64,000 bases of DNA from contig JAUICH010000007.1 of the NCBI GenBank assembly GCA_030427505.1, forward strand, positions 1-64,000. Reading direction: 5' to 3'. A program made the translations under genes and the position numbers. Position 1 is the stretch's first letter, and each line of letters opens with the position of its first letter. The DNA comes from Verrucomicrobiia bacterium (GTDB lineage: Bacteria; Verrucomicrobiota; Verrucomicrobiia; Verrucomicrobiales; DEV007). Below the pieces are notes generated by a model, which saw only the letters and a list, made by a program, of their open reading frames with translations, did no database searches and had not been told where the DNA came from. Shown here piece after piece: positions 52,483-62,467 of this stretch.

Positions 52483-53250
52483 ATGTCTTCCCAGGTCCGT
52501 TACCTACTGGTAAACAATAATAACTCGCGAACGAAGTTCGCCCTGGCCTCCGCGGATGCGCTGCTGGAGCACCGGGTGCTGCCGACACCGGAACTGTCGG
52601 AAGACTCTTTTGCCAGCCTGCTGGAAGGTTGGACCTACGAGTCTGCCGTGCTGGCTTCGGTCGTTCCTCGTTCGGGTGAGCTAATTCGGCATCTCCTGAA
52701 CGTTCCGCTGGTGAACGTGACTTGGCAGGTGGCCTTGGGCGTGGAGCTGGACTTCCCCGATCCCTCAACAATTGGCGCCGACCGCCTGGCGAACGCCGCC
52801 GCCGTGGCGGCGCTGTATGACGTGGCGCCTGCTATTGTGGTGGATTTCGGCACCGCCGTTACGTTTGATATTATTTCCCGGGACAAGGCCTACGTCGGCG
52901 GCGTCATCGCTCCCGGTCTGGACGCCATGCGGGACTACCTGCATCAGCGCACCGCGCTTTTGCCGAAAATCGACCTTCGGGAACCGCCCACCGCGATCGG
53001 AAAATCGACTGAGGACGCCATGCTGGCTGGCGCCGTGCATGGCTACCGGGGGTTGGTCAGGGAAATTCTCATGCAGGTCGCCGCGGAACTGGCGCAAAAG
53101 GAAGGTCCGGACGCCGCCGCGCCCAAGATCATCGCCACCGGTGGCTACGCGGAATTGATAGCCGCCGGGCTCCCGGAAATCAGTGAAATCCAGCCGGTCC
53201 TGACCATGGAGGGCCTGCGCATTATCGGAAATCTCAACACCGCCACATGA
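52483..53250 (+). CDS. coaX: Type III pantothenate kinase (CoaX-like) with altered N-terminal motif
   Basis: 255 residues from ATG 52483 (starts at 52459 and 52429 also in frame), the normal CoaX length. Phosphorylates pantothenate, the first step of CoA synthesis. GADR (D100), VDFGTAVTFD (D121, D129) and GGVIAPGLDAM are present. But the first phosphate-binding motif, usually D-x-G-N-(T/S)-x-x-K, reads N11-N-N-N-S-R-T-K18: the Asp is Asn and the Gly is Asn. The catalytic role may be changed, or another paralogue may do the work. Overlaps the ROK gene by ATGA. Confidence 0.85.
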   Translation: MSSQVRYLLVNNNNSRTKFALASADALLEHRVLPTPELSEDSFASLLEGWTYESAVLASVVPRSGELIRHLLNVPLVNVTWQVALGVELDFPDPSTIGADRLANAAAVAALYDVAPAIVVDFGTAVTFDIISRDKAYVGGVIAPGLDAMRDYLHQRTALLPKIDLREPPTAIGKSTEDAMLAGAVHGYRGLVREILMQVAAELAQKEGPDAAAPKIIATGGYAELIAAGLPEISEIQPVLTMEGLRIIGNLNTAT

Positions 53251-54206
53251 GGGAAGAAACCAAATACAGCCAGGCCATCGGCATCGACTTCGGGGGCACT
53301 TCCGTAAAATGCGGGGTGGCCAAGGGCCGAGAGATCAAAGGGGAAATCGAACGGATTCCCACCAAGTCCTTTACCCACGCGGAGGCCCTGCTGGACGCCA
53401 TCGCGGAAAAGATCAAGGACCTGCACGAGCGCTACCCCAAAGCGGAGTGCGTGGGCGTGGGTGTTCCCGGAGCCGTGGATTTCGAGCGTGGCATCACCTA
53501 CAACCTGACCAACGTGCCTGGCTGGGACCGCGTGCCGCTGAAGGACATCCTGTTCGACAAGACCGGCCTGCCCGTAGTGGTGGACAACGACGCCAACTGC
53601 GTGGCCTACGCCGAGTGGCGTTTTGGATCGGCTCGCATTTACAAAAACGTCGTCGCCGTGACGTTAGGCACGGGCGTCGGCGGAGGACTGATTTTGAATG
53701 GCGAGCTGTTCCGGGGCAGCCGTTCCGCCGCGGGTGAGATCGGTCAGATCAGCGTCGACTATCAGGGCCGGGAAGGTCCGTATGGCAACTTCGGCTGCCT
53801 GGAGCGCTACATCGGCCACGAACACATCAGCCGCCACGCCATGGATCTTTACATGCTAGCCGGCAAAACTGAAGAAGTGGCAGCCGAGCGCGCGAACCTT
53901 GAAGTTCTTTCCAAGAGTGCGCGGGACGGCGATCCCGTGGCCCGGCAGGCCTGGGGAGATGTCGCCACCTGGCTGGCCCATGCCCTGGCCAATATTGTCT
54001 GGGTGCTGAATCCGGACGCCATCCTGGTGGGCGGCGGCGTGGCTGCCGCCGGGGACGTCCTCTTCGATCCCTTGCGCAAGTGCTTGCAGAGCCTGCTGAG
54101 CGAAGAATTCTGGGAAATGCTCCACGTTATTCCCGCCGAGTTCGGCAACACCGCCGGCGTGCTCGGCGCGGCCGCCCTGGCGAACGAGTATATTGGGAAG
54201 CCTTGA
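53247..54206 (+). CDS. ROK-family sugar kinase (glucokinase-like)
   Basis: 319 residues. ATP-binding GIDFGGTSVKCG near residues 12-23, sugar-binding VDNDANCVAYAEW with likely catalytic D115, GTGVGGGLILNGELFRG and AGEIGQIS. The ROK zinc motif CxCGxxGCxE is reduced to GPYGNFGCLERY: only the last Cys is left, so the zinc site is probably lost. GVPGAVDFERGI and VLNPDAILVGGGVAAAGDVLF are typical. Probable glucokinase; substrate inferred. Start overlaps the CoaX stop, so they are translated together. Confidence 0.88.
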   Translation: MREETKYSQAIGIDFGGTSVKCGVAKGREIKGEIERIPTKSFTHAEALLDAIAEKIKDLHERYPKAECVGVGVPGAVDFERGITYNLTNVPGWDRVPLKDILFDKTGLPVVVDNDANCVAYAEWRFGSARIYKNVVAVTLGTGVGGGLILNGELFRGSRSAAGEIGQISVDYQGREGPYGNFGCLERYIGHEHISRHAMDLYMLAGKTEEVAAERANLEVLSKSARDGDPVARQAWGDVATWLAHALANIVWVLNPDAILVGGGVAAAGDVLFDPLRKCLQSLLSEEFWEMLHVIPAEFGNTAGVLGAAALANEYIGKP

Positions 54207-54252
54207 AGCCGGACAAGGACCCGACGGCGCCTGGTTTGGGAGGGGCGTTTCT

Positions 54253-55074
54253 TTAGTGGCCCTCCGCCTTCGCTTCGTCCCAGGCTGCGTCCATTTCTTC
54301 AAGCGTGGCTTCCTCTAGGGTCTTGCCGGATTCCCCCAATCGATCTTCCACCTGCTGAAAGCGGCGCACGAATTTTGCATTGGTGCGCGCCAGCAGGACC
54401 TCCGGGTCCAGCGCTGATTTTCTTGCCACGTTTACCACGGCGAAGAGCAGGTCGCCGATTTCTTCGCCCAGGGCTTCCTGGTTTCCTCCGTGGGAAATTT
54501 CTTCCTCCACCTCGGCCAGTTCTTCCTTCACTTTGGCGAGCGTGCCTTCCAGGTCTGGCCAGTCGAAGCCCACTTTGGCGGCTTTTTTCTGGAGCTTTGC
54601 CGCCGCCATGAGGGCGGGCAGGCCTTCGTTGGCTTTTTCGATGTAGTGCTTGGGCTTCTCCGTGGCCCCTTTTTCCTGGCGCTTGATTTCTTCCCACTGC
54701 ACCAGCACAGCGTCCGCGTCTTCGGCCCGGGCTTCGCCAAACACGTGGGGGTGCCGCCGGACCAGTTTGTCGGAAATGGCGTTGGCCACGTCGTCGAAGT
54801 CAAAGCCAGCGCCGCCTTTGCCTTCCGAAGCGATTTCCGAGTGAAAGACCACTTGCAGCAGCAGGTCGCCCAGTTCTTCCACGAAGTGATCGCGGTCGCC
54901 GTTCTTTATGGCCTCCACCACTTCATAGGCTTCCTCGATCAGGTGGGGCGTCAGACTTTCATGGGTCTGTTCCTGGTCCCAGGGGCACCCTCCCGGAGCG
55001 CGCAAGGTATGCATGATGACGCGCAGGCGCTGAATGGCGCTCAGGGCATGGGAATTCGTGCGGGAACCGGGCAT
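54253..55074 (-). CDS. mazG: Nucleoside triphosphate pyrophosphohydrolase MazG
   Basis: Removes non-canonical or excess NTPs. 273 residues from ATG 55074; the frame beginning 55194 adds 40 residues without similarity. Two MazG domains: N-terminal with CPWDQEQTHESLTPHLIEEAYEVVEAI and ELGDLLLQVVFHSEIA (EExxE/ExxD metal-binding helices), C-terminal with ALGEEIGDLLFAVVNVARK. Convergent with the ROK gene; divergent from the ParD gene. Confidence 0.93.
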   Translation of the reverse strand: MPGSRTNSHALSAIQRLRVIMHTLRAPGGCPWDQEQTHESLTPHLIEEAYEVVEAIKNGDRDHFVEELGDLLLQVVFHSEIASEGKGGAGFDFDDVANAISDKLVRRHPHVFGEARAEDADAVLVQWEEIKRQEKGATEKPKHYIEKANEGLPALMAAAKLQKKAAKVGFDWPDLEGTLAKVKEELAEVEEEISHGGNQEALGEEIGDLLFAVVNVARKSALDPEVLLARTNAKFVRRFQQVEDRLGESGKTLEEATLEEMDAAWDEAKAEGH

Positions 55075-55149
55075 GGGGCAAGATGCCGGGGCGGCTTTCG
55101 AATGCCAGTGGAAAGCGGTCGAATACCAAGTAGAAGATGACGGGAAAAT

Positions 55150-55179
55150 TGTCCCACAATATTGACTAATTGTGGGACA
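55150..55179 (+). promoter_or_regulatory. Operator of the ParD/ParE module
   Basis: TGTCCCACAAT (55150-55160) and ATTGTGGGACA (55169-55179), perfect 11-bp arms with an 8-bp spacer, 18 bp before the antitoxin start. This is the classic form of a type II antitoxin autorepressor site. The spacer includes TTGACT, so the operator probably overlaps the promoter. Confidence 0.75.
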
Positions 55180-55196
55180 TCGCGTTTGCTTCACCT

Positions 55197-55472
55197 ATGG
55201 CGGAAGGCGTAAACGTACGATTGTCGGGCAAGCTTCAAGACTTCGTAAAACTCAAGAGCGATCCGGAACACGGTACCTATGGCTCAGCCAGCGAGTACAT
55301 CCGCGATCTCATCCGGCACGATTACGAAAAGGAAGAAGCCCGTAAGTGGGCTTGGCTGAAGGAGGAGTTGTCCGCCGGAATGGCAGCTGACGAATCGGAG
55401 TTCGTGGAGTTAGATATTCAGGGTATCCTTGCGGAAGCGAAACAACGCCGGACGAAATCCAATGGCGCATAA
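55197..55472 (+). CDS. parD: ParD-like antitoxin
   Basis: 91 residues from ATG 55197. Ribbon-helix-helix N-terminus (VNVRLSGKLQDFVKLKSDPEHGTYGSASEYIRDLIRHDYEKEEA) that binds the operator, followed by an acidic toxin-binding tail (EELSAGMAADESEFVELDIQGILAEAKQRR). Its end overlaps the toxin start. Expected to repress its own promoter and neutralise the ParE-like toxin. Confidence 0.9.
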   Translation: MAEGVNVRLSGKLQDFVKLKSDPEHGTYGSASEYIRDLIRHDYEKEEARKWAWLKEELSAGMAADESEFVELDIQGILAEAKQRRTKSNGA

Positions 55473-55785
55473 AATCTTCCGGCCGGCCCGCGATAGACTC
55501 GCGGAAATCTGGGACTACACGGAGAGACTATGGGGCGAGGAACAGGCGGACCGGTACCTGACCGGGCTCGCTTTAGAGTTGGACAAGATTGCCGCTTCTC
55601 CATACAGGTGGCGGCGCGTCAAAGCGGAAGGATTGGAAGGGGTATACGTTGCGAAGTACCGGCATCACTTCATCTTTTATAGGCGTTTATTAGGAAGTGA
55701 GTTAGGAGTCATTTCCATCCTGCACGAAAACATGGATCTTCCCGGCCGGCTAAAGGAAGACTATGGCCGGGCTGAAGGCGAATAG
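55462..55785 (+). CDS. parE: ParE-like toxin
   Basis: 107 residues from ATG 55462, overlapping the antitoxin by 11 bp. RelE/ParE fold: FRPARDRLAEIWDYTERLWGEEQADRYLTGLALELDKIAASPYRWR, then YVAKYRHHFIFYRRL and GVISILHENMDLPGRL. ParE toxins poison DNA gyrase; a RelE-type mRNA interferase activity is less likely because the ParD partner is RHH-type, but the target is not shown. Not an essential gene; such modules are often mobile. (The symbol parE here is the toxin, not topoisomerase IV.). Confidence 0.88.
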   Translation: MAHKIFRPARDRLAEIWDYTERLWGEEQADRYLTGLALELDKIAASPYRWRRVKAEGLEGVYVAKYRHHFIFYRRLLGSELGVISILHENMDLPGRLKEDYGRAEGE

Positions 55786-55797
55786 ACCCGGGGCAGC

Positions 55798-57345
55798 TCA
55801 GTTATTCCGGAACGCCGTCGCCGAACCGATCTTGCCCACGTAGTCCACCGGCGTGATGGCGAAGCCGTCCATCCGGCCGCCCATGGTGAGGGTGGTGATG
55901 GGGGCGGGTAGTACTTTGACCAAGCGCCACTGGTTTCCGTGGCGCACCTGGACCGCCCACCAGCGGACGGGACCGATGTCGCCCTTGTCGTGGTGCCAAG
56001 AAATGGTGGTTGCGTTGCCCTTCACATCCACGCGCTGGATGGCCGCCACGGGCATGCGGCCGGCGCGGCCGCTGAGCCAGGGGCTCGGCGGGGGCAGGGC
56101 GGGCTCCTGGTAGGCGGTCTTGGTAAGCAATCCATTCACCCCGCTCAGGTCCTTGCGCAGGGCGGCATAGCTCCAGAAGATGTGACCCACGGCGGGGGAG
56201 CGGCCCCGGACTTTCCGGGTAACGCCGATCTGGTCCACAATCTCGCTCGCGTAGCGGCCATCACTTTCGCTGCCGCCGCGAATGCGGCTGGCGGCAATGC
56301 CCGGCCAGACGTGCCGGTGTTTCCGGTTCTCGCTTTCCCACCAGGAATACAGCGTGGCGAAGCTGTGTTCGTGATCGCCGATTTTCCAGTAAAGCTGCGG
56401 GGAGCAGTAGTCCAGCCAGCCCTGCTGGAGCCAGCGGCGGGAGTCCGCGTAGAGGTGGGCGTAAGAGTCCAGCTTCGCGTCGATGCTGCTGGGGTGACCA
56501 GGCCGGTAAATGCCAAACGGGCTGATGCCGAATTTCACCCAGGGCTTGTTCCGCTTGATGCCGATGTAGGTCTGGTTGACGAAAGTGTTGATGTGGTCGC
56601 GGCGCCAGTCGTCCCGGCTCATCCGGCCGCCGCTTTTCTTGTACTGGGTCCAGTTGGAGTAGTCGTCAAAATTCTCGCCGCCGCCGGAATCCGGGTAGGG
56701 ATAGAAGTAGTCGTCGATATGGATGCCATCCACGTCGTAGCGGTTCACCACGTCGATCATGACGGTGTAGGCCCGTTCCCGGACAAAGCTGGAGGAAGGG
56801 TCCGCCCAGAGGTGGGAGCCCGCTTTGCGAATGACCTCCGGGTGAGTTCGCGTGATGTGGTTGGAGGCCACCGCCATGTCCGAACCCGTCTTGGCCCGGA
56901 AGGGGTTGAACCAGGCGTGCAGTTCCAGGCCGCGCCGGTGGGCTTCCAGGACGGCGAACTCCAGCGGGTCGTAGGATGGAGAGGAACCCATGCGGCCGGT
57001 CAGGTAGTAAGACCAGGGTTCAATGCGCGACTGGTAGAGAGCGTCACTCATGGGGCGCACCTGCAGCACCACGGCATTCATATTCAGGCTCGCCACCCGG
57101 TTCAGGATATTAATGAGTTCCTGCTTCTGCTGACTGGCGGAAAGACCCGGGCTGGAAGGCCAGTCGATGTTGTAAACCGTGGCCACCCAGACGCCGCGAA
57201 ATTCGCGAACGGGTTCGGGTACCTTGGCGTGGGGATCCGGCTGCCATTCGGCCTGGAGGCAGGTGGTAAACAGGCCGAAAAAGAGGGCGAGCGCGGCAGC
57301 TGATTTACAAAGGAGGGGAGGTTTTGTAATCGATAAGGCCACCAT
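55798..57345 (-). CDS. Secreted glycoside-hydrolase-like protein GHL10
   Basis: 515 residues. Signal peptide (LLCKSAAALALFFGLFTTCLQA) and a large TIM-barrel domain of the GHL10/YngK family: REFRGVWVATVYNIDWPS, NRVASLNMNAVVLQVRPMSDALYQS, ELHAWFNPFRAKTG, VMIDVVNRYDVDGIHIDDYFYPYPDSG, WVKFGISPFGIYRPG, LDYCSPQLYW. A C-terminal beta domain follows (INRVDVKGNATTISWHHDKGD). Substrate unknown; homologues of the family are candidate glycosidases or peptidoglycan-active enzymes. ATG at 57345. Confidence 0.9.
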   Translation of the reverse strand: MVALSITKPPLLCKSAAALALFFGLFTTCLQAEWQPDPHAKVPEPVREFRGVWVATVYNIDWPSSPGLSASQQKQELINILNRVASLNMNAVVLQVRPMSDALYQSRIEPWSYYLTGRMGSSPSYDPLEFAVLEAHRRGLELHAWFNPFRAKTGSDMAVASNHITRTHPEVIRKAGSHLWADPSSSFVRERAYTVMIDVVNRYDVDGIHIDDYFYPYPDSGGGENFDDYSNWTQYKKSGGRMSRDDWRRDHINTFVNQTYIGIKRNKPWVKFGISPFGIYRPGHPSSIDAKLDSYAHLYADSRRWLQQGWLDYCSPQLYWKIGDHEHSFATLYSWWESENRKHRHVWPGIAASRIRGGSESDGRYASEIVDQIGVTRKVRGRSPAVGHIFWSYAALRKDLSGVNGLLTKTAYQEPALPPPSPWLSGRAGRMPVAAIQRVDVKGNATTISWHHDKGDIGPVRWWAVQVRHGNQWRLVKVLPAPITTLTMGGRMDGFAITPVDYVGKIGSATAFRNN

Positions 57346-57422
57346 AGTGTGGCTCTATCGTTACGCCGGAATGGGGCTTATCTCAAGAACCACTGTCGGC
57401 GAACCAACGTAACACAACAGCC

Positions 57423-58025
57423 ATGTCAGCACTTGTCGTCACCCTCATCGTGGTTGGGTTGATCCTCCTCATTCCGGTTCTCTGGGCCATTGGCGCTTAC
57501 AATGGTCTGGTCACCCTGCGGAACCGTTACCGGAATGCCTTTGCCCAAATCGACGTCCAGTTGAAGCGGCGTTATGAATTGATTCCGAACCTGGTGGAAA
57601 CCGCCAAGGCCTTCCTCAAACACGAACGCGAAACCCTGGAAGCGGTCATCCAGGCCCGGAATGCCGCCACGGGCGCGCGGGAAGCCGCCGCCGCGAATCC
57701 CGAGGACAGTCAGGCGGTGCACCAACTGGCGAACGCGGAGTCCGGCCTGACCGGAACCCTGGGCCGGCTTTTTGCCCTTTCGGAGAGCTACCCCGAGCTG
57801 CGGTCGAACCAGAACATGATGCAGCTGACCGAGGAGCTCACCGCCACGGAAAACAAGATCGCCTTCGCCCGCCAAGCCTACAACGACGCGGTGATGGTGT
57901 ACAATACCAAGACGGAGACCTTCCCCACCAATCTCTTCGCGGGCATGTTCAACTTCGTCCGGGCCACGTTGTTCGAGGTTTCCAGCGAAGCCGAACGCGA
58001 AGCGGTGAAGGTCAGTTTTGACTGA
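57423..58025 (+). CDS. lemA: LemA family protein
   Basis: 200 residues. Short periplasmic N-terminus, one transmembrane helix (ALVVTLIVVGLILLIPVLWAIGAYN) and a cytoplasmic/periplasmic helical domain with the family signatures NRYRNAFAQIDVQLKRRYELIPNLVETAKAFLKHERETLEAVIQARNAA, SYPELRSNQNMMQLTEELTATENKIAFARQAYNDAVMVYNTKTETFPTNLFA. Followed by an M48 protease gene 146 bp downstream, a common LemA-HtpX pairing. Confidence 0.95.
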   Translation: MSALVVTLIVVGLILLIPVLWAIGAYNGLVTLRNRYRNAFAQIDVQLKRRYELIPNLVETAKAFLKHERETLEAVIQARNAATGAREAAAANPEDSQAVHQLANAESGLTGTLGRLFALSESYPELRSNQNMMQLTEELTATENKIAFARQAYNDAVMVYNTKTETFPTNLFAGMFNFVRATLFEVSSEAEREAVKVSFD

Positions 58026-58171
58026 AAACCGGCGGGCGCTGCCGGATGCTGGTGCTGGTTTCAGGGCGGACTTCTCATGAACCGCCGCCTAGTCCGCGGC
58101 GGCGGCGAGAAAGTCGCCCGGGCAGAGGGACCGCTGGAGAAAGCGCCGGCAGCGTAACCAGATAGACCACC

Positions 58172-60124
58172 ATGGACTTCTTCGATCACCAGGAAAAAGC
58201 CCGGTCCCGCAGTCATCATCTGCTTTTCCTGTTCCTGCTGGCCGTGGCGGGGATGATCCTGTCCATCTACCTCGTGGTGGAAGCGGGTCTCTTCTTTGGG
58301 GGAGAGGGGGGAAGAAACTTTTCCTGGTGGAACCCCGCCGTGCTGGGCGGCACGGCCATTGCGGTCGTGGCCGTGGTAGGGCTGGGCAGTGGGTACAAAG
58401 CACTGCAACTGAGTGGCGGGGGCCCTGTGGTGGCAAAGGAGCTGGGTGGCCGCCGGATCGATGCGGGGACGACGGACTTTGACGAGCGCAGGCTGCTGAA
58501 CGTGGTGGAGGAAATGGCCCTGGCTGCCGGTCTGCCCACGCCGGAGGTCTATGTGCTGGAGGACGAAAAAAGCATCAACGCCTTCGCGGCGGGCAATTCG
58601 CCCAGCGACGCCGCCATCGGCGTGACCCGGGGCTGCATGAAGCTGCTGAGCCGGGAAGAACTCCAGGGGGTCATCGCGCATGAGTTCAGCCACATCCTGC
58701 ATGGTGACATGCGGCTGAATACCCGCCTCATTGGACTGCTGTTCGGCATTCTCTGCATTTCCATCCTGGGCCAGTTGTTGCTGAGAATGACCGCGCATGT
58801 TCGCGGGGGCCGCAACAATGGCAACGCCGTGATTGCCCTTCTGCTCTTCGGGGCGGCGGTGTGGGCTATCGGCTCCATTGGTCTTCTTTTTGGGCGGATG
58901 ATTCAGGCCGCCGTATCGCGCCAGAGGGAGTTTCTGGCGGATGCCTCCGCCGTGCAGTACACCCGGAACCCTTCTGGCATTTCCGGCGCGCTGAAGAAGA
59001 TCGGCGGTCTCAGTGCCGGGTCCCGGCTCCGTACCCCAATGGCGGAGGAAGCCAGCCACCTTTTCTTCGGAAACTTCCGCTATGCCGAGGGCCAGTCAGC
59101 CAGCCTCTTTGCCACGCACCCGCCTCTCCCCGAACGCATTCAGCGTCTGGATCCTTCTTGGGACGGTCAATTTCCAGAGATTCGTGGTATTCCGGACGCC
59201 AGGGCTCAGGTGGATTACGAAGCTCAGGTGGATTACGAAGCTCAGGCCAAACAGAACCTCGCTCAGGAGGGTCATGTCCGGCATGCGATGAAGGGATTCG
59301 CGCCCGAGGCCATGGTGAGTTCCATCGGGTCCACCAGCGGAGAGCAATTGGCCCTGGGCCAGAAACTTCGGGGTGTCTTGCCGGAGGAAGTACTGACGGC
59401 GGCTCATGAAGCAAACGGCGCTCAAGCCGTGGTCCTGGCGCTTCTCATGGCGCAGGACGAACAGCTCCGCCAGGGCGAGCAGGAATACTTGAAGTCTGTT
59501 CGCGCGCCCGGCGTGTATGAGAAAACCCTAAGCCTTTCGGGTCTGCTTCAGGGTTTGCACTCCGCGCACAAGCTCTACCTGGTGGACATGGCGATCCCCG
59601 CTCTGCGCCGCTTGTCCCCGGAGGAATATGAGGAGTTCCGGCAGGTCATGGAGCGCTTGATGGCCAGCGACCGGCAGATCGATCTTTTCGAGTTTACCCT
59701 CCAGCGGGTGGTCCGCCGGCACCTGGATATTTATTTTAAGCGGCTGCCGGCGCCGGGCATCCGCTTCCGGAACCTGAAGTCGCTGACCACGGAAACGTCC
59801 GTGCTGCTGACCACTCTGGCGCAAGTGGGATCTCGCGAGCCGGAAGCCGCCGCCCAGGCCTTCCGGGTGGGAGCCACCTTGGTGGAGGATTCCACCGGCG
59901 TGACCCTGACGGAACAGCCTCCCGAAGCCTGCGGCCTGAAGAACATCGACGAAGCCCTCAGCAAGTACGATCAAGCGACGCCGCTCCTCAAAAAGCGCCT
60001 GCTTTTCGCCTGCGGAAAGACCGCCATGGCGGACGAACTGCTTACCAATGAGGAAGCTGAGTTGTTGAGGGCCATCGCAGACAGTATAGGGTGCCCCATT
60101 CCTCCCTTTGTCAGGGACCCGTAA
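58172..60124 (+). CDS. M48 family zinc metalloprotease (HtpX-like) with long C-terminal extension
   Basis: 650 residues. Two N-terminal transmembrane helices (about 17-38 and 55-75), the peptidase region with zinc site H170EFSH174 (VIAHEFSHILHGDM), further helices (about 182-203 and 218-245) and REFLADASAVQYTRNPSG with the third zinc ligand Glu/Asp. About 350 extra residues follow, with a tandem duplication (QVDYEA twice) around 345-360 and helical regions resembling a DUF-type soluble domain. Membrane protein quality control is expected. Neighbour of lemA. Confidence 0.92.
   Translation: MDFFDHQEKARSRSHHLLFLFLLAVAGMILSIYLVVEAGLFFGGEGGRNFSWWNPAVLGGTAIAVVAVVGLGSGYKALQLSGGGPVVAKELGGRRIDAGTTDFDERRLLNVVEEMALAAGLPTPEVYVLEDEKSINAFAAGNSPSDAAIGVTRGCMKLLSREELQGVIAHEFSHILHGDMRLNTRLIGLLFGILCISILGQLLLRMTAHVRGGRNNGNAVIALLLFGAAVWAIGSIGLLFGRMIQAAVSRQREFLADASAVQYTRNPSGISGALKKIGGLSAGSRLRTPMAEEASHLFFGNFRYAEGQSASLFATHPPLPERIQRLDPSWDGQFPEIRGIPDARAQVDYEAQVDYEAQAKQNLAQEGHVRHAMKGFAPEAMVSSIGSTSGEQLALGQKLRGVLPEEVLTAAHEANGAQAVVLALLMAQDEQLRQGEQEYLKSVRAPGVYEKTLSLSGLLQGLHSAHKLYLVDMAIPALRRLSPEEYEEFRQVMERLMASDRQIDLFEFTLQRVVRRHLDIYFKRLPAPGIRFRNLKSLTTETSVLLTTLAQVGSREPEAAAQAFRVGATLVEDSTGVTLTEQPPEACGLKNIDEALSKYDQATPLLKKRLLFACGKTAMADELLTNEEAELLRAIADSIGCPIPPFVRDP
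59204..59239 (+). repeat. 18-bp tandem duplication in the M48 gene
   Basis: GCTCAGGTGGATTACGAA occurs twice in direct succession (59204-59221 and 59222-59239), followed by a third partial GCTCAGG. It stays in frame and adds AQVDYE twice. A slippage-prone site. Confidence 0.9.
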
Positions 60125-60151
60125 CGACGCACTGGTAAAGACCGTTTCGAG

Positions 60152-61078
60152 ATGGAGCCGGGCACGAGCACACTGCGAAAAGCAACCACCCCCCGGAACC
60201 TGCCGGACCTGCCGATAGAGGCAGCCGGAACCGAACAAAGCGGCAAGGAATCGGCAGGCAGCCGCCCGTGGTGGATCTGGCCGCACCTGTTTAGCCTGGA
60301 TGCCCCCATCGTGGCGGCCGTCTGGCTGTGGGCTTTTGGTTCTCCGGGGGGAGCCGTGGCGAGTCCTTCCTGGCCGGTATTTGCGGGCCTTTTCCTGGCG
60401 GTGTGGGCGATTTACCTGGCGGACCGGCTGCTGGATGGACGCCGCTTGCGGGACCTTACCCGGGCCACCACCCGTCACCAGTTTTACCGCGCGCACGCTT
60501 TCCCGATGGCAGCCCTGCTCTGCGCGGTGTGTCTTGCGGGTGGGGGCGTCGCTCTGTTCGCACCGCTTCCCCCGGTTCTGTGGCCCAGGGTAGGGGTGGT
60601 GCTGGTTTTCGTAGCGCTATACGGGTTCCTGTTCGTGAAAGGTTGGCTGCCCGGGGGCATTCAGCTGGGTGGCAAGGAAGCCGGCTGTGGCCTGGTGTTC
60701 GCGTTGGGCGTGGCGGCCGGCCTGCCGGCGGTGGACGGATGGACCACGGTGAACCTGGCCGCCTTCGGATTGCTGTGCGCCACGAACTGCCTGCTCATCA
60801 GTTGCTGGGACGCGGCGAGCGACCGGGTGAACGACCGTTCCGCCGCCGCGGTGTGCTGGCCCGCGCTCGCCCGGCGGCCCTGGATTTTGCCCGCCGGTCT
60901 GACCTTCGCCTGCGCCGGGCTTTGCCTGGTCCATCAAAGTGCGGTAACCCACAGCCTTCTGGGGGCGGCGGGGCTGCTCTGGTTGCTGGAAAGCGCGGGC
61001 GGCGATCTGCCCACCGATGCCCGGCGCGTGCTGGCGGATGTGTGTCTTCTGACACCCCTGGCCGGGCTGTGGCTGTAG
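60152..61078 (+). CDS. Polytopic membrane protein, UbiA-prenyltransferase-like
   Basis: 308 residues. A charged N-terminus of about 40 residues, then seven or eight hydrophobic segments. The segment AVWAIYLADRLLDGRRLRDL has an Asp-rich D-R-x-x-D pattern like the UbiA prenyltransferase first motif, and ISCWDAASDRVNDRS is a second D-x-x-D-R-x-x-D segment, consistent with the two Asp motifs of UbiA. This supports a prenyltransferase-like membrane enzyme, but substrate and family are tentative. Starts 28 bp after the M48 gene. Confidence 0.65.
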   Translation: MEPGTSTLRKATTPRNLPDLPIEAAGTEQSGKESAGSRPWWIWPHLFSLDAPIVAAVWLWAFGSPGGAVASPSWPVFAGLFLAVWAIYLADRLLDGRRLRDLTRATTRHQFYRAHAFPMAALLCAVCLAGGGVALFAPLPPVLWPRVGVVLVFVALYGFLFVKGWLPGGIQLGGKEAGCGLVFALGVAAGLPAVDGWTTVNLAAFGLLCATNCLLISCWDAASDRVNDRSAAAVCWPALARRPWILPAGLTFACAGLCLVHQSAVTHSLLGAAGLLWLLESAGGDLPTDARRVLADVCLLTPLAGLWL

Positions 61079-61133
61079 AGGCTTTTCAGGGCGTCCCGTC
61101 GCGGAATTGTCCCTTTCCAAACGGGGTCTCTGA

Positions 61134-62420
<1,287 letters not shown>

Positions 62421-62467
62421 CGCAGCCAGCGCCGGGTTGGCGGCGCAGCTTTCCCCTAAGCGGAATC

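Noticed and set aside
55939-57303. 454-residue plus-strand frame opposite the GHL10 gene
   Set aside because: Antisense shadow; His/Val/Gly-rich composition typical of such shadows, no signal or motif.
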